Shown: positions 36,683-46,580, counted from the stretch's first letter. The stretch is 64,000 nt of DNA from Nitrospira sp. (GCA_030123605.1 CP126123.1:3204001-3268000); one strand, 5' to 3'. The notes: generated from the letters alone by a model not told the origin. A program made the numbers and translations.

Positions 36683-38875
36683 GTGAATGGTTTGCAGCGC
36701 CTCATCGGTGTCGGTCTGCTCGCAGTTTTCCTGGTTCCCGCTCTCGCAATCGCTGAGCGCGCATCTCCCCTTCCGACGATTCGACACCATCAACTGACGC
36801 TCGAACTGATTCCGGATTCCCATCAATTGGTCGCGACGGACCAACTGGCCATCGCCGGAGGACCTCCGGGGCAGGTGCTGGCGTTTTCACTCGCCCCCAC
36901 CCTGCGGCTTGAACGAATCGAGGATGTGACTCTCTGCCGAGATCCCTGTGAATCCGCCGCACCGGTGGCGTTCGACCGGATCGGGCCGTCCGGTCAATCG
37001 GAAACGCAGCGCATCATCCTAAAACAGCCCTCCGCCGACCCGGCTGACGGATCGGTGCGACTGCGATTTTCCTATCGTGGCGTGATCGACGATCCTCCGC
37101 GGGATCCACGCCACCTTCGTTTCGTCACGCCGAGCGAAACGTCCGGCCACATCGGTCCGGAAGGGGTGTATCTCAGCAGCGAAAGCCGGTGGTATCCGGA
37201 CCTCGATGATTCGCTGGCGACCTATGACGTGACGATTAGAGTGCCGGAGGGTTGGGCCGCGCTGACGCAAGGAACCGCCCAGCCGGACCAGAGCAGATGG
37301 ATCGTTTCCACCAAGAGTGAAGCGTTGACGGTGGTAGCCAACCGGTTCGTCGTCACGCACCGTGCCTGGCAGGCACGGTCCGGCCAAGCGATTCAGCTGG
37401 CGACCTACCTGTTTCCCGAGGAGGCGTCCCTTGCGGATGAATACCTCGATGCGTCGGCCAGGTACCTCGAGGCCTATATTCCGCTGCTCGGGCCCTATCC
37501 GTTCTCGCAGTTTGCCGTCGTCGAAAATTTTTTCTCCAGCGGCTTGGGGATGCCGTCCTTCACGTTGCTGGGGAGCGGGGTCATCAAGCGCCACTACACG
37601 CAACCCTACGCGCTCGGACATGAAATCGTGCATTCCTGGATCGGCAACGGGGTGTTCAATCGGGTGAGCCAGGGCAATTGGGTGGAGGGCCTGACGACCT
37701 ACCTGTCGAACTACTATTACCATGAACTCACCGGCGACGAGGCTCAGGCTCGCGAGCAACGGCGGCTGATGCTCCTGGGCTATTCCGTCTACGTCCGTCC
37801 GGGAGACGAGTATCCGCTTGACACATTCACGCAGAAGCATGATGAGAAGGACAATGCCATCGGTTATCAAAAGTCAGCCATGGTCTTTCATCTCCTTAGG
37901 CAGGAGGTGGGTGATGCCGCCTTTTGGCGGGCCCTCAAGCAGATACCTGAGCGGTACCTTGGCGCGGTCGCCGATTGGAAGGACCTGGAGAGAATCTTTC
38001 AGGAAGCGGCGGGCCGGGACTTACGGTGGTTCTTTGCCCAGTGGGTCGAGCGGGCCGGCGCACCGGAACTCGCGCTATCTGGATTGCGCGTGCAACCGAT
38101 CCATGGGACATCAGGGCAAGTAGGACGGGTCGAGGCGGCGGTGCATATCGCCCAACAGGGAACACCCTACCGGATTCCGGTGGAGTTGGAGTTTACGTTG
38201 ACCGGGGGAGGGACTCAACGTGTCCGTATCCAGGTGACCGATGCGCAGCAAGATGTGGCCGTGCCCCTGCCGGAACGACCGTCGGCCGTTCGGTTGGATC
38301 CTGACTCTCACCTCTTCCGCCGCGTGGCACGTCGCGACATGGCACCCATGCTGAATCTCTACGTAACGGATACGTTGCGCACGGTCATCCCGCCCGCTCC
38401 TGCTCACGCAGATCAATCGGCTCCGTTCGGTGAAGTGGTTCAACGCATCGTCGCGCAGGAGGCGGAGAAGCCGGACGCACAGCGTACGACGGTGCTGCAG
38501 GCTCGGGAGGGATCATCGCATTTGTCTGAGGGATCGTTGCTGGTGTTGGGCGGTCCTCGTGAGAACCCTGCGGCCTCAGAAGCCTTACGTGATTGCGGCG
38601 ATCGTGTCCGCCTGACCGACAACGGATTCTTGCTGGATGGGCGAATGTACGAGGGGCCGACCATGGCTTTGTTGGTTTCCTGCCGGCGTGAAGACCGGCC
38701 GGGCAGTGTGGTCACCCTACTCTACGGGGTGACCCCGCAGGCGCTTGGGCGAGTCGCTCGGCTCTTGTTTTTTTACGGGTGGCAGAGTTATGTGGTGTTT
38801 CGTGAAGGGATCGTGATGGCAAGGGGAAATTGGGAGGATACGATGAGTGCAGAGGTGCGAATTGAAACACGTTAG
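36683..38875 (+). CDS. M1-family zinc metallopeptidase, exported
   Basis: A 730-residue protein with an N-terminal signal sequence (LIGVGLLAVFLVPALAIAE) from a GTG start. The peptidase core has HEIVHSWIGN with the third zinc ligand 19-20 residues on, in NWVEGLTTYLSNYY, as in gluzincins of the M1 aminopeptidase family. The C-terminal third has no recognised domain. It probably trims peptides in the periplasm. It overlaps the next gene (TolB-like) by 29 nt. Confidence 0.85.
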   Translation: MNGLQRLIGVGLLAVFLVPALAIAERASPLPTIRHHQLTLELIPDSHQLVATDQLAIAGGPPGQVLAFSLAPTLRLERIEDVTLCRDPCESAAPVAFDRIGPSGQSETQRIILKQPSADPADGSVRLRFSYRGVIDDPPRDPRHLRFVTPSETSGHIGPEGVYLSSESRWYPDLDDSLATYDVTIRVPEGWAALTQGTAQPDQSRWIVSTKSEALTVVANRFVVTHRAWQARSGQAIQLATYLFPEEASLADEYLDASARYLEAYIPLLGPYPFSQFAVVENFFSSGLGMPSFTLLGSGVIKRHYTQPYALGHEIVHSWIGNGVFNRVSQGNWVEGLTTYLSNYYYHELTGDEAQAREQRRLMLLGYSVYVRPGDEYPLDTFTQKHDEKDNAIGYQKSAMVFHLLRQEVGDAAFWRALKQIPERYLGAVADWKDLERIFQEAAGRDLRWFFAQWVERAGAPELALSGLRVQPIHGTSGQVGRVEAAVHIAQQGTPYRIPVELEFTLTGGGTQRVRIQVTDAQQDVAVPLPERPSAVRLDPDSHLFRRVARRDMAPMLNLYVTDTLRTVIPPAPAHADQSAPFGEVVQRIVAQEAEKPDAQRTTVLQAREGSSHLSEGSLLVLGGPRENPAASEALRDCGDRVRLTDNGFLLDGRMYEGPTMALLVSCRREDRPGSVVTLLYGVTPQALGRVARLLFFYGWQSYVVFREGIVMARGNWEDTMSAEVRIETR

Positions 38876-39992
38876 CAGGGGCACGATCGCAATGTTGGGG
38901 CTTCTGGCGGGTTCTGTCCTAATGAACATGGCGGGAGCGGCTGAGACGAAACAGGCCAAGGCGCCAGCCAAGCAGAACGCATCGGCCGAACGGCACCTCG
39001 CCAATGTCCGACAGCTCACCTTCGGACGTCAGAATGCAGAGGCCTATTTTTCCTTCAGCGGGAACAAACTGATCTTTCAGTCCACCAACAATTGGATGAA
39101 GGACACCTTTGCCGCCGCGATGAAGCCGGCCGATGAACCGCTCGGCTGTTATCAAATGTACGTCATGGACCTGGGCAGCGACACGATTCGCATGGTCAGC
39201 ACCGGGGTGGGAGCGACGACCTGCGGCTACTTTTTCCCCGGCGATCGCCGCGTCCTCTACTCGTCTACGCACCTGAGGGGGCCCAATTGTCCTCCGAAAC
39301 CGAAGCGAGACGGGCCCTATCGCTGGGCCCTGGACGACTACGATCTCTTCTCCGTCAGGATCGACGGGCAGGACCCGCAGCGATTGACCAATACGCCTGG
39401 TTACGATGCGGAAGCGACGGTGTCTCCCAACGGCAAGACGATCGTGTGGACCTCCATGCGCGACGGCGATCTCGATATCTACGCCATGGATCTGGACGGC
39501 ACCCATCCTCGGCGGCTGACCCAAGAAGTCGGCTACGACGGCGGGCCTTTCTTTTCACCCGACAGTAAGCGGATCGTCTATCGCGCACAACATCCGAGCA
39601 ACCAGGAGGAGCTGGACCAGTACAAGACCCTCCTGGCGCAAAACCTGGTGGAGCCGGGCCGGCTCGAACTCTTCATTATGAATGCCGACGGGTCCGGCAA
39701 GCAGCAAGTGACGCACAACGGCGCGTCCAATTTTTCCCCCTATTTCCATCCGGACGGGCACCGTCTCATCTTTTCGTCGAACGTAGAGACCAGGAATGAG
39801 GGGGGGCGGCCGGAATTCCATCTCTACCTCGTCCATGAAGACGGGTCCGGTCTGGAGCGGCTGACGTTCGACGGGCAGTTCAACAGTTTTCCCATGTTCT
39901 CTCCCGACGGGAAGCGCCTCGTCTGGGTGTCCGATCGGGGGGCGAAAGAGCGAGGAGAGTTCAACGTGTTTCTCGCCGACTGGGTTCCATGA
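38847..39992 (+). CDS. TolB-like beta-propeller periplasmic protein
   Basis: A 381-residue protein with a signal peptide (MLGLLAGSVLMNMAGAAET) and repeated PD40/TolB-like units such as FSPDSKRIVYRAQ, FHPDGHRLIFSSN and FSPDGKRLVWVSD, about six blades. A GTG start at 38847 with GGGAGG upstream is used. It is not the TolB of the Tol-Pal system, since no tol genes are near; such propellers often pair with peptidases, and it overlaps the M1 peptidase gene. Its stop overlaps the PAP2 start as ATGA. Confidence 0.8.
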   Translation: MQRCELKHVSRGTIAMLGLLAGSVLMNMAGAAETKQAKAPAKQNASAERHLANVRQLTFGRQNAEAYFSFSGNKLIFQSTNNWMKDTFAAAMKPADEPLGCYQMYVMDLGSDTIRMVSTGVGATTCGYFFPGDRRVLYSSTHLRGPNCPPKPKRDGPYRWALDDYDLFSVRIDGQDPQRLTNTPGYDAEATVSPNGKTIVWTSMRDGDLDIYAMDLDGTHPRRLTQEVGYDGGPFFSPDSKRIVYRAQHPSNQEELDQYKTLLAQNLVEPGRLELFIMNADGSGKQQVTHNGASNFSPYFHPDGHRLIFSSNVETRNEGGRPEFHLYLVHEDGSGLERLTFDGQFNSFPMFSPDGKRLVWVSDRGAKERGEFNVFLADWVP

Positions 39993-41071
39993 CCGAACCG
40001 GGTGACGGGCGGGCTGCGCCGCCGCCGGAGCAGCCGGGGCCGGCACCGGCTCGTCCGCCGGTCCCGGCGGTGGTCCTCTCCGTGCTCGCGTTGATCGGCT
40101 CGTTCGCGGCGCTCCTGCAGATCGATATTCCCATCCTGTGGTTTCTCCGGTCGCACAACCTGTCGGTCCTCCAACGGCTCGGCGATCTCGGTGAAAAACT
40201 CGGCAACGGCGGTACCCTCGTGACGATCAGTCTCCTGGTTGGAGGAGCGGGGCTCTCTCTCAAGCGTCAAGTGCTGACGCGACTGGCGTTGGATAGCTTG
40301 CTCGCGCACGGTGTGGTGGCACTGGTCGTCAACGGTCTCAAACACGTCATCGGCCGCCCGCGGCCGCGCCTCACCCATTCCGTAGGATGGCAATGGTGGC
40401 CGTCGCTGGATTCAGGGCTGGATTCATTCCCCTCCGGCCACACGTCGGCAACGGTGGCTGTGGTGACCGTGTTGGCCCGCGCACTTCCACGACTCAGATG
40501 GTTGCCATTCGCCATCGCAGCGTGGGTCGGAGCCAGTCGAATCTGGCGAGGCTCTCACTTTCTCAGCGATGTCGTCGCAGGCATGGTGATAGGATTTGTG
40601 GTGGGATCGATCTTCAACGGTCCGCTACGTTGGTGGGGGCGGTCATGCGCACAGGCCCTTGTCCGGGTTGCGCCGATGGTCCTACTCATCACGGGGCTGT
40701 CCTGGGTGCTGACGCATCGTATCGTCGATCCGACGACGGACGGGATTCTGCTCGCGTCCGGAGCGGCGCTGGTGGCAGGAGGTGTGGTCTTGCGACAGGC
40801 GCGACATCGGAGTCAGACAGCGGTCGGCGGCGCAGGCAACCCGATATCCGCAGTCAATCTCGTGGGCTTGGGCTTGGCTGTTGCGACTGCCGCGCCGGTG
40901 GTCATCGGATTGGCCGGCCTCGTCTGTCTGGCGCGATGGCCGGTCGCTTCTGCAGGCATGGCTCCCTTGCCAGCACTCCCTGCATGGCGAGACGACGGTC
41001 TCTATGCGGCGGGGGCCATCGCAGCCTTGGCCGCGATTCAGGCCCTCAAGGGGCTCGTGCCCTTGCAGTGA
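39989..41071 (+). CDS. PAP2-superfamily membrane phosphatase
   Basis: A 360-residue protein with several membrane helices. It shows all three phosphatase blocks: KHVIGRPRPR, FPSGHTSATV and SRIWRGSHFLSDVVAG. The likely substrate is a lipid pyrophosphate such as undecaprenyl pyrophosphate or phosphatidate. The C-terminal half contains four further predicted helices with no recognised domain. It faces the glycosyltransferase locus 21 bp away on the other strand. Confidence 0.9.
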   Translation: MTEPGDGRAAPPPEQPGPAPARPPVPAVVLSVLALIGSFAALLQIDIPILWFLRSHNLSVLQRLGDLGEKLGNGGTLVTISLLVGGAGLSLKRQVLTRLALDSLLAHGVVALVVNGLKHVIGRPRPRLTHSVGWQWWPSLDSGLDSFPSGHTSATVAVVTVLARALPRLRWLPFAIAAWVGASRIWRGSHFLSDVVAGMVIGFVVGSIFNGPLRWWGRSCAQALVRVAPMVLLITGLSWVLTHRIVDPTTDGILLASGAALVAGGVVLRQARHRSQTAVGGAGNPISAVNLVGLGLAVATAAPVVIGLAGLVCLARWPVASAGMAPLPALPAWRDDGLYAAGAIAALAAIQALKGLVPLQ

Positions 41072-41092
41072 GCGCGCTTTTTCCGCATCCTG

Positions 41093-42889
41093 TTAGTGGC
41101 CTGGGATGCGAATCGGAGGCTTCTCCGCCTGTTCCGGCACATGGACCATCGATTGGTTGGCCAACAGGATGTACCCGAACCGTTCGAGCAAGACCGGATA
41201 GTCCATCGTTTCCAGCGGCAGCCGTCCCCTCAGCGCAGCCGGTAACAGGATCATCGTGCGCCCCGGCTGAGTCAGGTACGGTGTGATATTCGCTTCCTCG
41301 TTCTTAGGAATCATGATGGCTTTCCGCTTGGCATAAAACACCAGCGAGGGGCGGGGCTGCCCATAGACAATCAGCCGATCATTCGGACCGAGGTTGACCC
41401 CTGCGACTTCTGCCAGCCGCTGCGGCGGATCGATGACCACGAGGTTTACCAGCGGAAAGGTCAATTGGACGGCGGCGAGCACCACGAGGGCCAACGATCC
41501 CCCTGCGGCCCAGAAGGCGGCCGGTCGTCTGGTCTCACTGAATCCGAAATAAGCCACGAGCCCCATGCCGACCAGGAAGATCGAGGCGACGGTGTAGGGC
41601 CCCGGTCCCAACGACACCTGCCCGGCCAGGGGAAATTCGTTGACCAGTTTTCCGGCGAACTTTGCATAGAGGGGCGGCAGGGAGGCGAAGGCGATGGCCA
41701 GGAGTGAGCCGACTGCCGTGATGGTGTGGAGGGCGGCACGTACACCGGGGACGGCAGGGTCTGTCACGCAACGATGCCAGTAGGAGGCCGTCAAGATCGC
41801 CGCGGCGGGAAACAGCGGGGCGATGTAGTGCGGCAAGCGTGTCGACGACAGGCTGAAGAACACCAATCCGCCGATGACCCACGCTGCGGCGAACCATTCC
41901 AGCGCAAGCGGAGAGGGCTCTGCGTCGATGGAGGATCGAGGAGGCGAGAGCAGGCCGGCACGTTTCGACTCGCGCCAGCTCTTGTAGGCCTGGTACCAGG
42001 CAAAGGGCAGCAGACCGCTCCAGGGGAAAAATCCGAGCAGGAAGACAGGCAGGTAAAAAAAGATGGTGCCGCCGTGGCCTTCCATGGCGCCGAAAAATCT
42101 GCCGACCGTGTCGCCTTGTGCGGAGGTCGTGTAACGTTGACCGTGAATGTTCCACATCATGAGGTACCAGGGGAGCGCCAGGACCAGGAAGACCAGCAGG
42201 CCTGCAACCGGAAACCCTTGGTGCCGATAGCGCGACCATGAACCGGTCAGCCAGAGGTATAACCCTGCTGCCAGCAGGGGAATCAGGAAACCGATCGGAC
42301 CTTTGGTCAGAGTCCCCAACGCCATGCCGACGTAGAAGAGCCACATGCAGTGACGCTCACGTCCTCTGCCGTAGAGTCCCAACCAGAATCCATACAGCGA
42401 CAGGGTCGTAAAGAAATTCAAGACACTGTCGGTCAGGGCCATGCGTCCGAGGCCGATGATTTCCAGGTTCAGCAACAGCATCGCCGCGCCGAACAGTCCG
42501 ATGATCGGGCCTCGACAACGTGTCACGAACAGGTATTGGAGGAGAATCAGCCCGACGCCGAAGAGGGCGGAGGGGAATCGCGCCGCGAACTCATTCACGC
42601 CGAACAGATGGTACGAAAGGCTCATCAGCCAATAGACGAACACCGGTTTGGCGAAGCGCGGCTCGTAGTTGAAGGTCGGACTGATGTAATCGCCCGTTTC
42701 ATACATCTCCCGGCCGGCTTCGGCGTTGCGGCCTTCGTCACGGTCCGTCAGTCCGGTTGAGCCGAGCCCCACAAAAAACAGCACGGCTGCCATCGCCAAC
42801 AGCAGCAACAGCGCCGGAGGTTGGATGGATCGGTCGTCCTGCGCCGACGTCTCGGGGGACGGTGGCTGTCCGTTCGATTGAAGTTCCAT
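41093..42889 (-). CDS. ArnT-like membrane glycosyltransferase
   Basis: A 598-residue GT-C fold protein with about a dozen membrane helices. The N-terminal loop TGLTDRDEGRNAEAGREM carries the acidic residues expected of ArnT/PMT-type transferases, and RFAKPVFVYWLMSLSYHLFG follows. Such enzymes move a sugar from a polyprenyl phosphate onto lipid A or protein. The ATG at 42889 overlaps the stop of the small LABN-like gene by one base. The downstream part of the frame beyond it is not used. The acceptor is unknown. Confidence 0.85.
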   Translation of the reverse strand: MELQSNGQPPSPETSAQDDRSIQPPALLLLLAMAAVLFFVGLGSTGLTDRDEGRNAEAGREMYETGDYISPTFNYEPRFAKPVFVYWLMSLSYHLFGVNEFAARFPSALFGVGLILLQYLFVTRCRGPIIGLFGAAMLLLNLEIIGLGRMALTDSVLNFFTTLSLYGFWLGLYGRGRERHCMWLFYVGMALGTLTKGPIGFLIPLLAAGLYLWLTGSWSRYRHQGFPVAGLLVFLVLALPWYLMMWNIHGQRYTTSAQGDTVGRFFGAMEGHGGTIFFYLPVFLLGFFPWSGLLPFAWYQAYKSWRESKRAGLLSPPRSSIDAEPSPLALEWFAAAWVIGGLVFFSLSSTRLPHYIAPLFPAAAILTASYWHRCVTDPAVPGVRAALHTITAVGSLLAIAFASLPPLYAKFAGKLVNEFPLAGQVSLGPGPYTVASIFLVGMGLVAYFGFSETRRPAAFWAAGGSLALVVLAAVQLTFPLVNLVVIDPPQRLAEVAGVNLGPNDRLIVYGQPRPSLVFYAKRKAIMIPKNEEANITPYLTQPGRTMILLPAALRGRLPLETMDYPVLLERFGYILLANQSMVHVPEQAEKPPIRIPGH

Positions 42890-43188
42890 TACGATTTGGT
42901 CGCCGGAGAGGCCGTGCCGGATTCGGCGTGATTCGGACGGTGGATGAGCATGAGGTTGCGGAGGTACACGAGGCTTCCGATACTCTGGCCGGCGATGAAG
43001 ACGGGGTCTTTCCGATAGATTGCATAGGCGAGCGTGATCAACCCGCCGATGAGGCTCATGTACCAGAAGGCGGTGGGGACGCGACTTTCCGCGTGGCGTT
43101 CCGAGGTGATCCATTGGACGACCCAGCGCATGAAGAAGATCCCCTGTCCGAGGAATCCGATGATCAGCCAGGTGGTTTCGAGCGTCAT
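42889..43188 (-). CDS. LpxB-N/lauroyl-type small membrane protein
   Basis: A 99-residue protein with three hydrophobic segments and the pattern FFMRWVVQWITSERHAESRV, PTAFWYMSLIGGLITLAYA and YRKDPVFIAGQSIGSLVYLR, which matches the lipid-A-biosynthesis N-terminal (LABN) domain family. Family members sit beside ArnC/ArnT-like genes and may translocate or present polyprenyl-linked sugars. Its start overlaps the upstream GT2 gene as ATGA and its stop touches the ArnT-like gene. The three form one operon. Confidence 0.82.
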   Translation of the reverse strand: MTLETTWLIIGFLGQGIFFMRWVVQWITSERHAESRVPTAFWYMSLIGGLITLAYAIYRKDPVFIAGQSIGSLVYLRNLMLIHRPNHAESGTASPATKS

Positions 43189-43955
43189 GGGCGTGCGGAG
43201 GCCGGTGGAGACGAGGGCGTCGAGGCGGCGCGATACCGGTAACGCAAACAACGGTGCTGCATCCACCGCACCGCGACCAGGTCGTAGAGGCCTTTGAAGA
43301 GGCGGTTGCCTACGCCGTATTTCGAGGTCCCGCGAATGCGGGGGTAGTGGCGCACCGGCACTTCGGTCACGGTGAACCCGTGCATCAAGGCGAGGGCGGG
43401 AAAGAACCGGTGCATGCCCTCGAAGAGCTGCAGCTTCTCCACGACCGCGCGGCGAAACAGCTTGAGCGAACAGCCGGTGTCGTGCACACGGTCGCCGGTG
43501 ACGGAACTGCGGACTGCATTGGCGATGCGGGATGAAATCTTGCGCGTCAGGTTGTCGTGGCGGTCTTTGCGCCATCCGCAGACGAGGTCGAACGTCCGGA
43601 TGTGCGGGAGCAACACGGCGATGTCCGCCGGGTCGTTTTGCAGATCGCCGTCGATCGTCATCACCAGTTCTCCGGTGGACTGTTTGAAGCCGGCATCGAA
43701 GGCCGCAGACTGCCCGTAGTTCCGGTCGAAGTGAAAGACTTTCACCATGCGGTATCGGCCGGCTAGGCCATCGAGGATTTCCGAACTCCCATCGCTGCTG
43801 CCGTCGTCGATGAACAGCAACTCGAACGGTGCCGACCGCGACTCCTCCCGGCCGTCCAGGACCTTCACGAGTTGCTCAGCCAGAGGCACCAGATTATCGC
43901 GCTCATCCTTGATGGGGATGACCACGGAAGCCCATGGGCGGGTCGACACAGTCAT
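43185..43955 (-). CDS. GT2 polyprenyl-phosphate glycosyltransferase (DPM1/ArnC-like)
   Basis: A 256-residue cytosolic-type GT2 enzyme with no C-terminal membrane anchor. Motifs are VVIPIKDERDNL, FIDDGSSDGS, DGDLQNDPAD and HYPRIRGTSKYG, as in dolichyl-phosphate mannosyltransferase and related bacterial proteins. It likely makes the polyprenyl-phosphate sugar used by the ArnT-like enzyme downstream. First gene of the minus-strand trio. Confidence 0.9.
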   Translation of the reverse strand: MTVSTRPWASVVIPIKDERDNLVPLAEQLVKVLDGREESRSAPFELLFIDDGSSDGSSEILDGLAGRYRMVKVFHFDRNYGQSAAFDAGFKQSTGELVMTIDGDLQNDPADIAVLLPHIRTFDLVCGWRKDRHDNLTRKISSRIANAVRSSVTGDRVHDTGCSLKLFRRAVVEKLQLFEGMHRFFPALALMHGFTVTEVPVRHYPRIRGTSKYGVGNRLFKGLYDLVAVRWMQHRCLRYRYRAASTPSSPPASARP

Positions 43956-44074
43956 GGAACGGGATCAGATCCTTCGCGCAGGGGTTCATCACTCACCACG
44001 GGCATCATCTTACAAAAGGTATGGAGGGGTGGTCAAACGATTCTGCCTCTGCACAAGGAAGGTGAAAGTGAGGT

Positions 44075-44686
44075 TCAAGGCGATGCGGGAGCAGACGAGA
44101 ACGGTGGGGCAGATGCCGCGGCGTTCGATGCTTGGGAATCCCGTGCTGCGGCGACGGTAAAGCGCATGGTACCGACCAGGCTCATGTCGTTGATCTGCTC
44201 ACCAGCGTGGATTTCCACCTTGTACAGGCCCGGTTTCCAGCCCCCTTGCGCGGGGAACAGTTTCAGGTAACCGGTTTGGTCTTCCAAGGCGATGTACATC
44301 GCATCTTCAGCGACCAATGTTCCTCCGTCCAGTCCGGTCACCTGTTCGGGATAGCAGCGCCCGAATACCTGAAAGGACTGGTAATGCTGATGGAGCTCGA
44401 ACACGATGAAGACCGGTTTGAGACCGGGTGGAAACCGGTCGGTCGGTTTGACGGGCACGATTTCATGGGTCCGCTGAAAACCCAGTTCTTCGTCGAACCC
44501 TTCCGCCAACACGATGGTACGAAACATCCCTTCCGGCGGGGCGTCGAAGTTGTAGGGTTTGGTCTGTTCGGGTCGGTTCTGATATTCCGGGATCGGCACA
44601 TTGCGCGTGAGTGGGAGGTCTTCCGCCTGGAGCGGGGAGCCTGAGAGGAAAAGAACGGCACCGGTGAGCCAGCAGCACAGTCTCAT
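44075..44686 (-). CDS. Exported protein of unknown function
   Basis: A 203-residue protein with a signal peptide (MRLCCWLTGAVLFLSGSPLQA). The rest is a single domain with PPEGMFRTIVLAEGFDEELG and a Pro/Gly/Ala-rich tail of low complexity. No family recognised. The ATG at 44686 was chosen over a longer frame because it starts the signal peptide. It is divergent from the MidA-like gene. Confidence 0.6.
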   Translation of the reverse strand: MRLCCWLTGAVLFLSGSPLQAEDLPLTRNVPIPEYQNRPEQTKPYNFDAPPEGMFRTIVLAEGFDEELGFQRTHEIVPVKPTDRFPPGLKPVFIVFELHQHYQSFQVFGRCYPEQVTGLDGGTLVAEDAMYIALEDQTGYLKLFPAQGGWKPGLYKVEIHAGEQINDMSLVGTMRFTVAAARDSQASNAAASAPPFSSAPASP

Positions 44687-44771
44687 GTTGTCTTGGTACA
44701 CTCCGGTCGGCAGGCCTGTCAAGAAACGTCTCCGACGACGGAGCCGGCATTCATGGATGGCTCCGGTTGGG

Positions 44772-44801
44772 TTGCGACTGAAATTTACTTCCTGCTAGAA
44801 T
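44772..44801 (+). promoter_or_regulatory. Sigma-70-type promoter for the MidA-like gene
   Basis: TTGCGA at 44772-44777 and TAGAAT at 44796-44801, spacer 18 nt. The start would be near 44808, about 19 nt before the ATG at 44827; CAGGGGGAG lies between. Confidence 0.45.
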
Positions 44802-44826
44802 TTCTCCCTTTTCAGGGGGAGATGGC

Positions 44827-46308
44827 ATGGAACAACAAGTCATGACGCAGGTGGATGATCTCGATGCGCTGCCTCAACCGTTGGGGGAGTACAAGCCGGT
44901 CGATCAGTGGCAGGCGCATATCAACGTCCTGTTCTATCAGTTGCGGGGCGATCAGCAGCGCAGTTTCTACCAGACATTCACCTCGGCTGACTACCGGTTG
45001 GCGCATGCCTTGGCGGCCGACTATTACGAACAGGTCATTAAACGCGAGAAGAAAACAGGCGCGAAACGTGCCGCTTGTTCTACCGACGATACTTCCTCCC
45101 CCGTTACGCCTCCTCCCTCACCTTTGACAGTGATGGAATGGGGCCCTGGTAACGGCAATTTGGCCGCGTGCTTTCTCGGTCACCTGCAGCGCCTCGACAA
45201 AGATGGGTTGGTCTACCCGCGGCTGCGGTATGTCCTGGTCGATTCGCAAGTCCATGCGTTGGAGCGGGCGCGCGCCCATCCCGATCTGGCCCCGCATCTG
45301 GCGAAGGTCGAGTCGCTCTGCGCCGATGTCGAACAGTTGGCGACCGTGGCCGACGGCACCGTCGATCGGATCTTCTGCAATGAACTCTGGAACGAGTTGA
45401 CGACCAAGCTCCTGGTCAAGAAGGAGGTCGAGTACGAAGAAGAACATATCCGACCGAACCTCAACGAGCGCAAGGCTGCGGCCATCACCGATTGGTCCGG
45501 CTTCGTCCGGGCGTTCGAGGCCAAGGACATCGACAAGCTGAAACAGTTTCCGCCTTTTCTTGACGATTTGATCTGGGAGCGTGAATATCACAAGGTGGAA
45601 TGGAAGGACGTTCCTTATCGCAAGACGATCACCGAGTTCATGAAGCGGATCGACGATGAGGTCTTGGTGCCGGTGAATCTCGGCGCCTGCGCCTCACTCA
45701 AGGAAGCAAAGCGAGTGCTGGCGGCGGATGCGGTGGGCTTCAGCAGTTTCGATGCTGGAACCGCAGATATGTCGGTCCTCAATGATCCCGACAAGCCCTG
45801 CTATGGCCAATTCGGCGGGCAATACAGCTTTATGGTAAACCTGGCCCTGATTCAAGCGGTGGCCAAACACTTGGGGATTGCGGCGACCACCGTCGAGACG
45901 CAGCGGGAGTTCGTCGGCAGCCGGCTCGGGACGAATGTCATGACCCTGATGGATCTGTTGGCCTGCCACCCGATGGTCGGCTCGAAAGTACAACCCTGGG
46001 AGTTGGATCGGCTCACGTTGCAGACGATTCGCGCGTTGAACGAAACATACGAAAGCCCCTATCAGCGCAAGATCGAGTTTCCGCTACGGAACGAGATGCC
46101 GGCGGAAGCACGTGAAGCGGCACAGGGTACGTTGCTTTCGCTCAAGCCGAACGGGATTCCTGATACGATCGCCTATGTGACCGAGGAAGAATTGAGCCTG
46201 GCGCAGCAGTCACTGGAGGATCTCGGCTACGAGCGCGAAGCCGTATTGATGGCGCTCGGGGCCCCGCCGAGTCCGGTCGAATACTACCACTTCTCGTTTC
46301 GGCCGTAA
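44827..46308 (+). CDS. MidA/DUF185-like SAM-dependent methyltransferase
   Basis: A 493-residue protein with motif I MEWGPGNGNLAACFL, followed by LRYVLVDSQVHALERARAHP, as in the MidA (NDUFAF7) class of SAM-dependent methyltransferases that modify protein arginine in complex I assembly. It is longer than typical members and has an insertion after motif I. The later blocks QYSFMVNLALIQAVAKHLG and GSRLGTNVMTLMDLLACHPM do not match any family I know well. Substrate unknown. Confidence 0.6.
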   Translation: MEQQVMTQVDDLDALPQPLGEYKPVDQWQAHINVLFYQLRGDQQRSFYQTFTSADYRLAHALAADYYEQVIKREKKTGAKRAACSTDDTSSPVTPPPSPLTVMEWGPGNGNLAACFLGHLQRLDKDGLVYPRLRYVLVDSQVHALERARAHPDLAPHLAKVESLCADVEQLATVADGTVDRIFCNELWNELTTKLLVKKEVEYEEEHIRPNLNERKAAAITDWSGFVRAFEAKDIDKLKQFPPFLDDLIWEREYHKVEWKDVPYRKTITEFMKRIDDEVLVPVNLGACASLKEAKRVLAADAVGFSSFDAGTADMSVLNDPDKPCYGQFGGQYSFMVNLALIQAVAKHLGIAATTVETQREFVGSRLGTNVMTLMDLLACHPMVGSKVQPWELDRLTLQTIRALNETYESPYQRKIEFPLRNEMPAEAREAAQGTLLSLKPNGIPDTIAYVTEEELSLAQQSLEDLGYEREAVLMALGAPPSPVEYYHFSFRP

Positions 46309-46367
46309 CTCGTCGGCCCAGGCCGGTCGAACGACATCCAAGCCGTGACGGATCCAGGAGAAAGAGC

Positions 46368-46396
46368 TTGACTAATTACATCCGTTTCTATAGCCT
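46368..46396 (+). promoter_or_regulatory. Sigma-70-type promoter for the tat genes
   Basis: TTGACT at 46368-46373 and TAGCCT at 46391-46396 with a 17-nt spacer in the 272-bp gap before tatA. The -35 is good, the -10 moderate. A short hairpin GTGCG/CGCAC at 46539-46554 lies in the leader. Confidence 0.4.
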
Positions 46397-46580
46397 TCTC
46401 CGCGATTTCTAAAAGGAGATTGCACCTGGTTTTCTCATATCACGAGAAATCAAACGGACGCGGTTTCGCAGTCACGGTCATCTCAGACGCCTCTCTTCAC
46501 GATATGGATCGTCGGTCGCACGTACAGGGACAAACGTCGTGCGGATAATCGCACAGCTGTAACAAGGAGCATACAGTACC

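Noticed and set aside
40387..41286. 299-codon frame inside the PAP2 gene in another frame
   Set aside because: The PAP2 frame carries all three phosphatase motifs; the other frame is Arg/Ser/Gly-rich and motif-free.
46383..46545. Short frame after AAAAGGAGA, starting TTG at about 46424
   Set aside because: The ribosome site is directly against the start codon, leaving no spacing; the 45-codon translation has no features.
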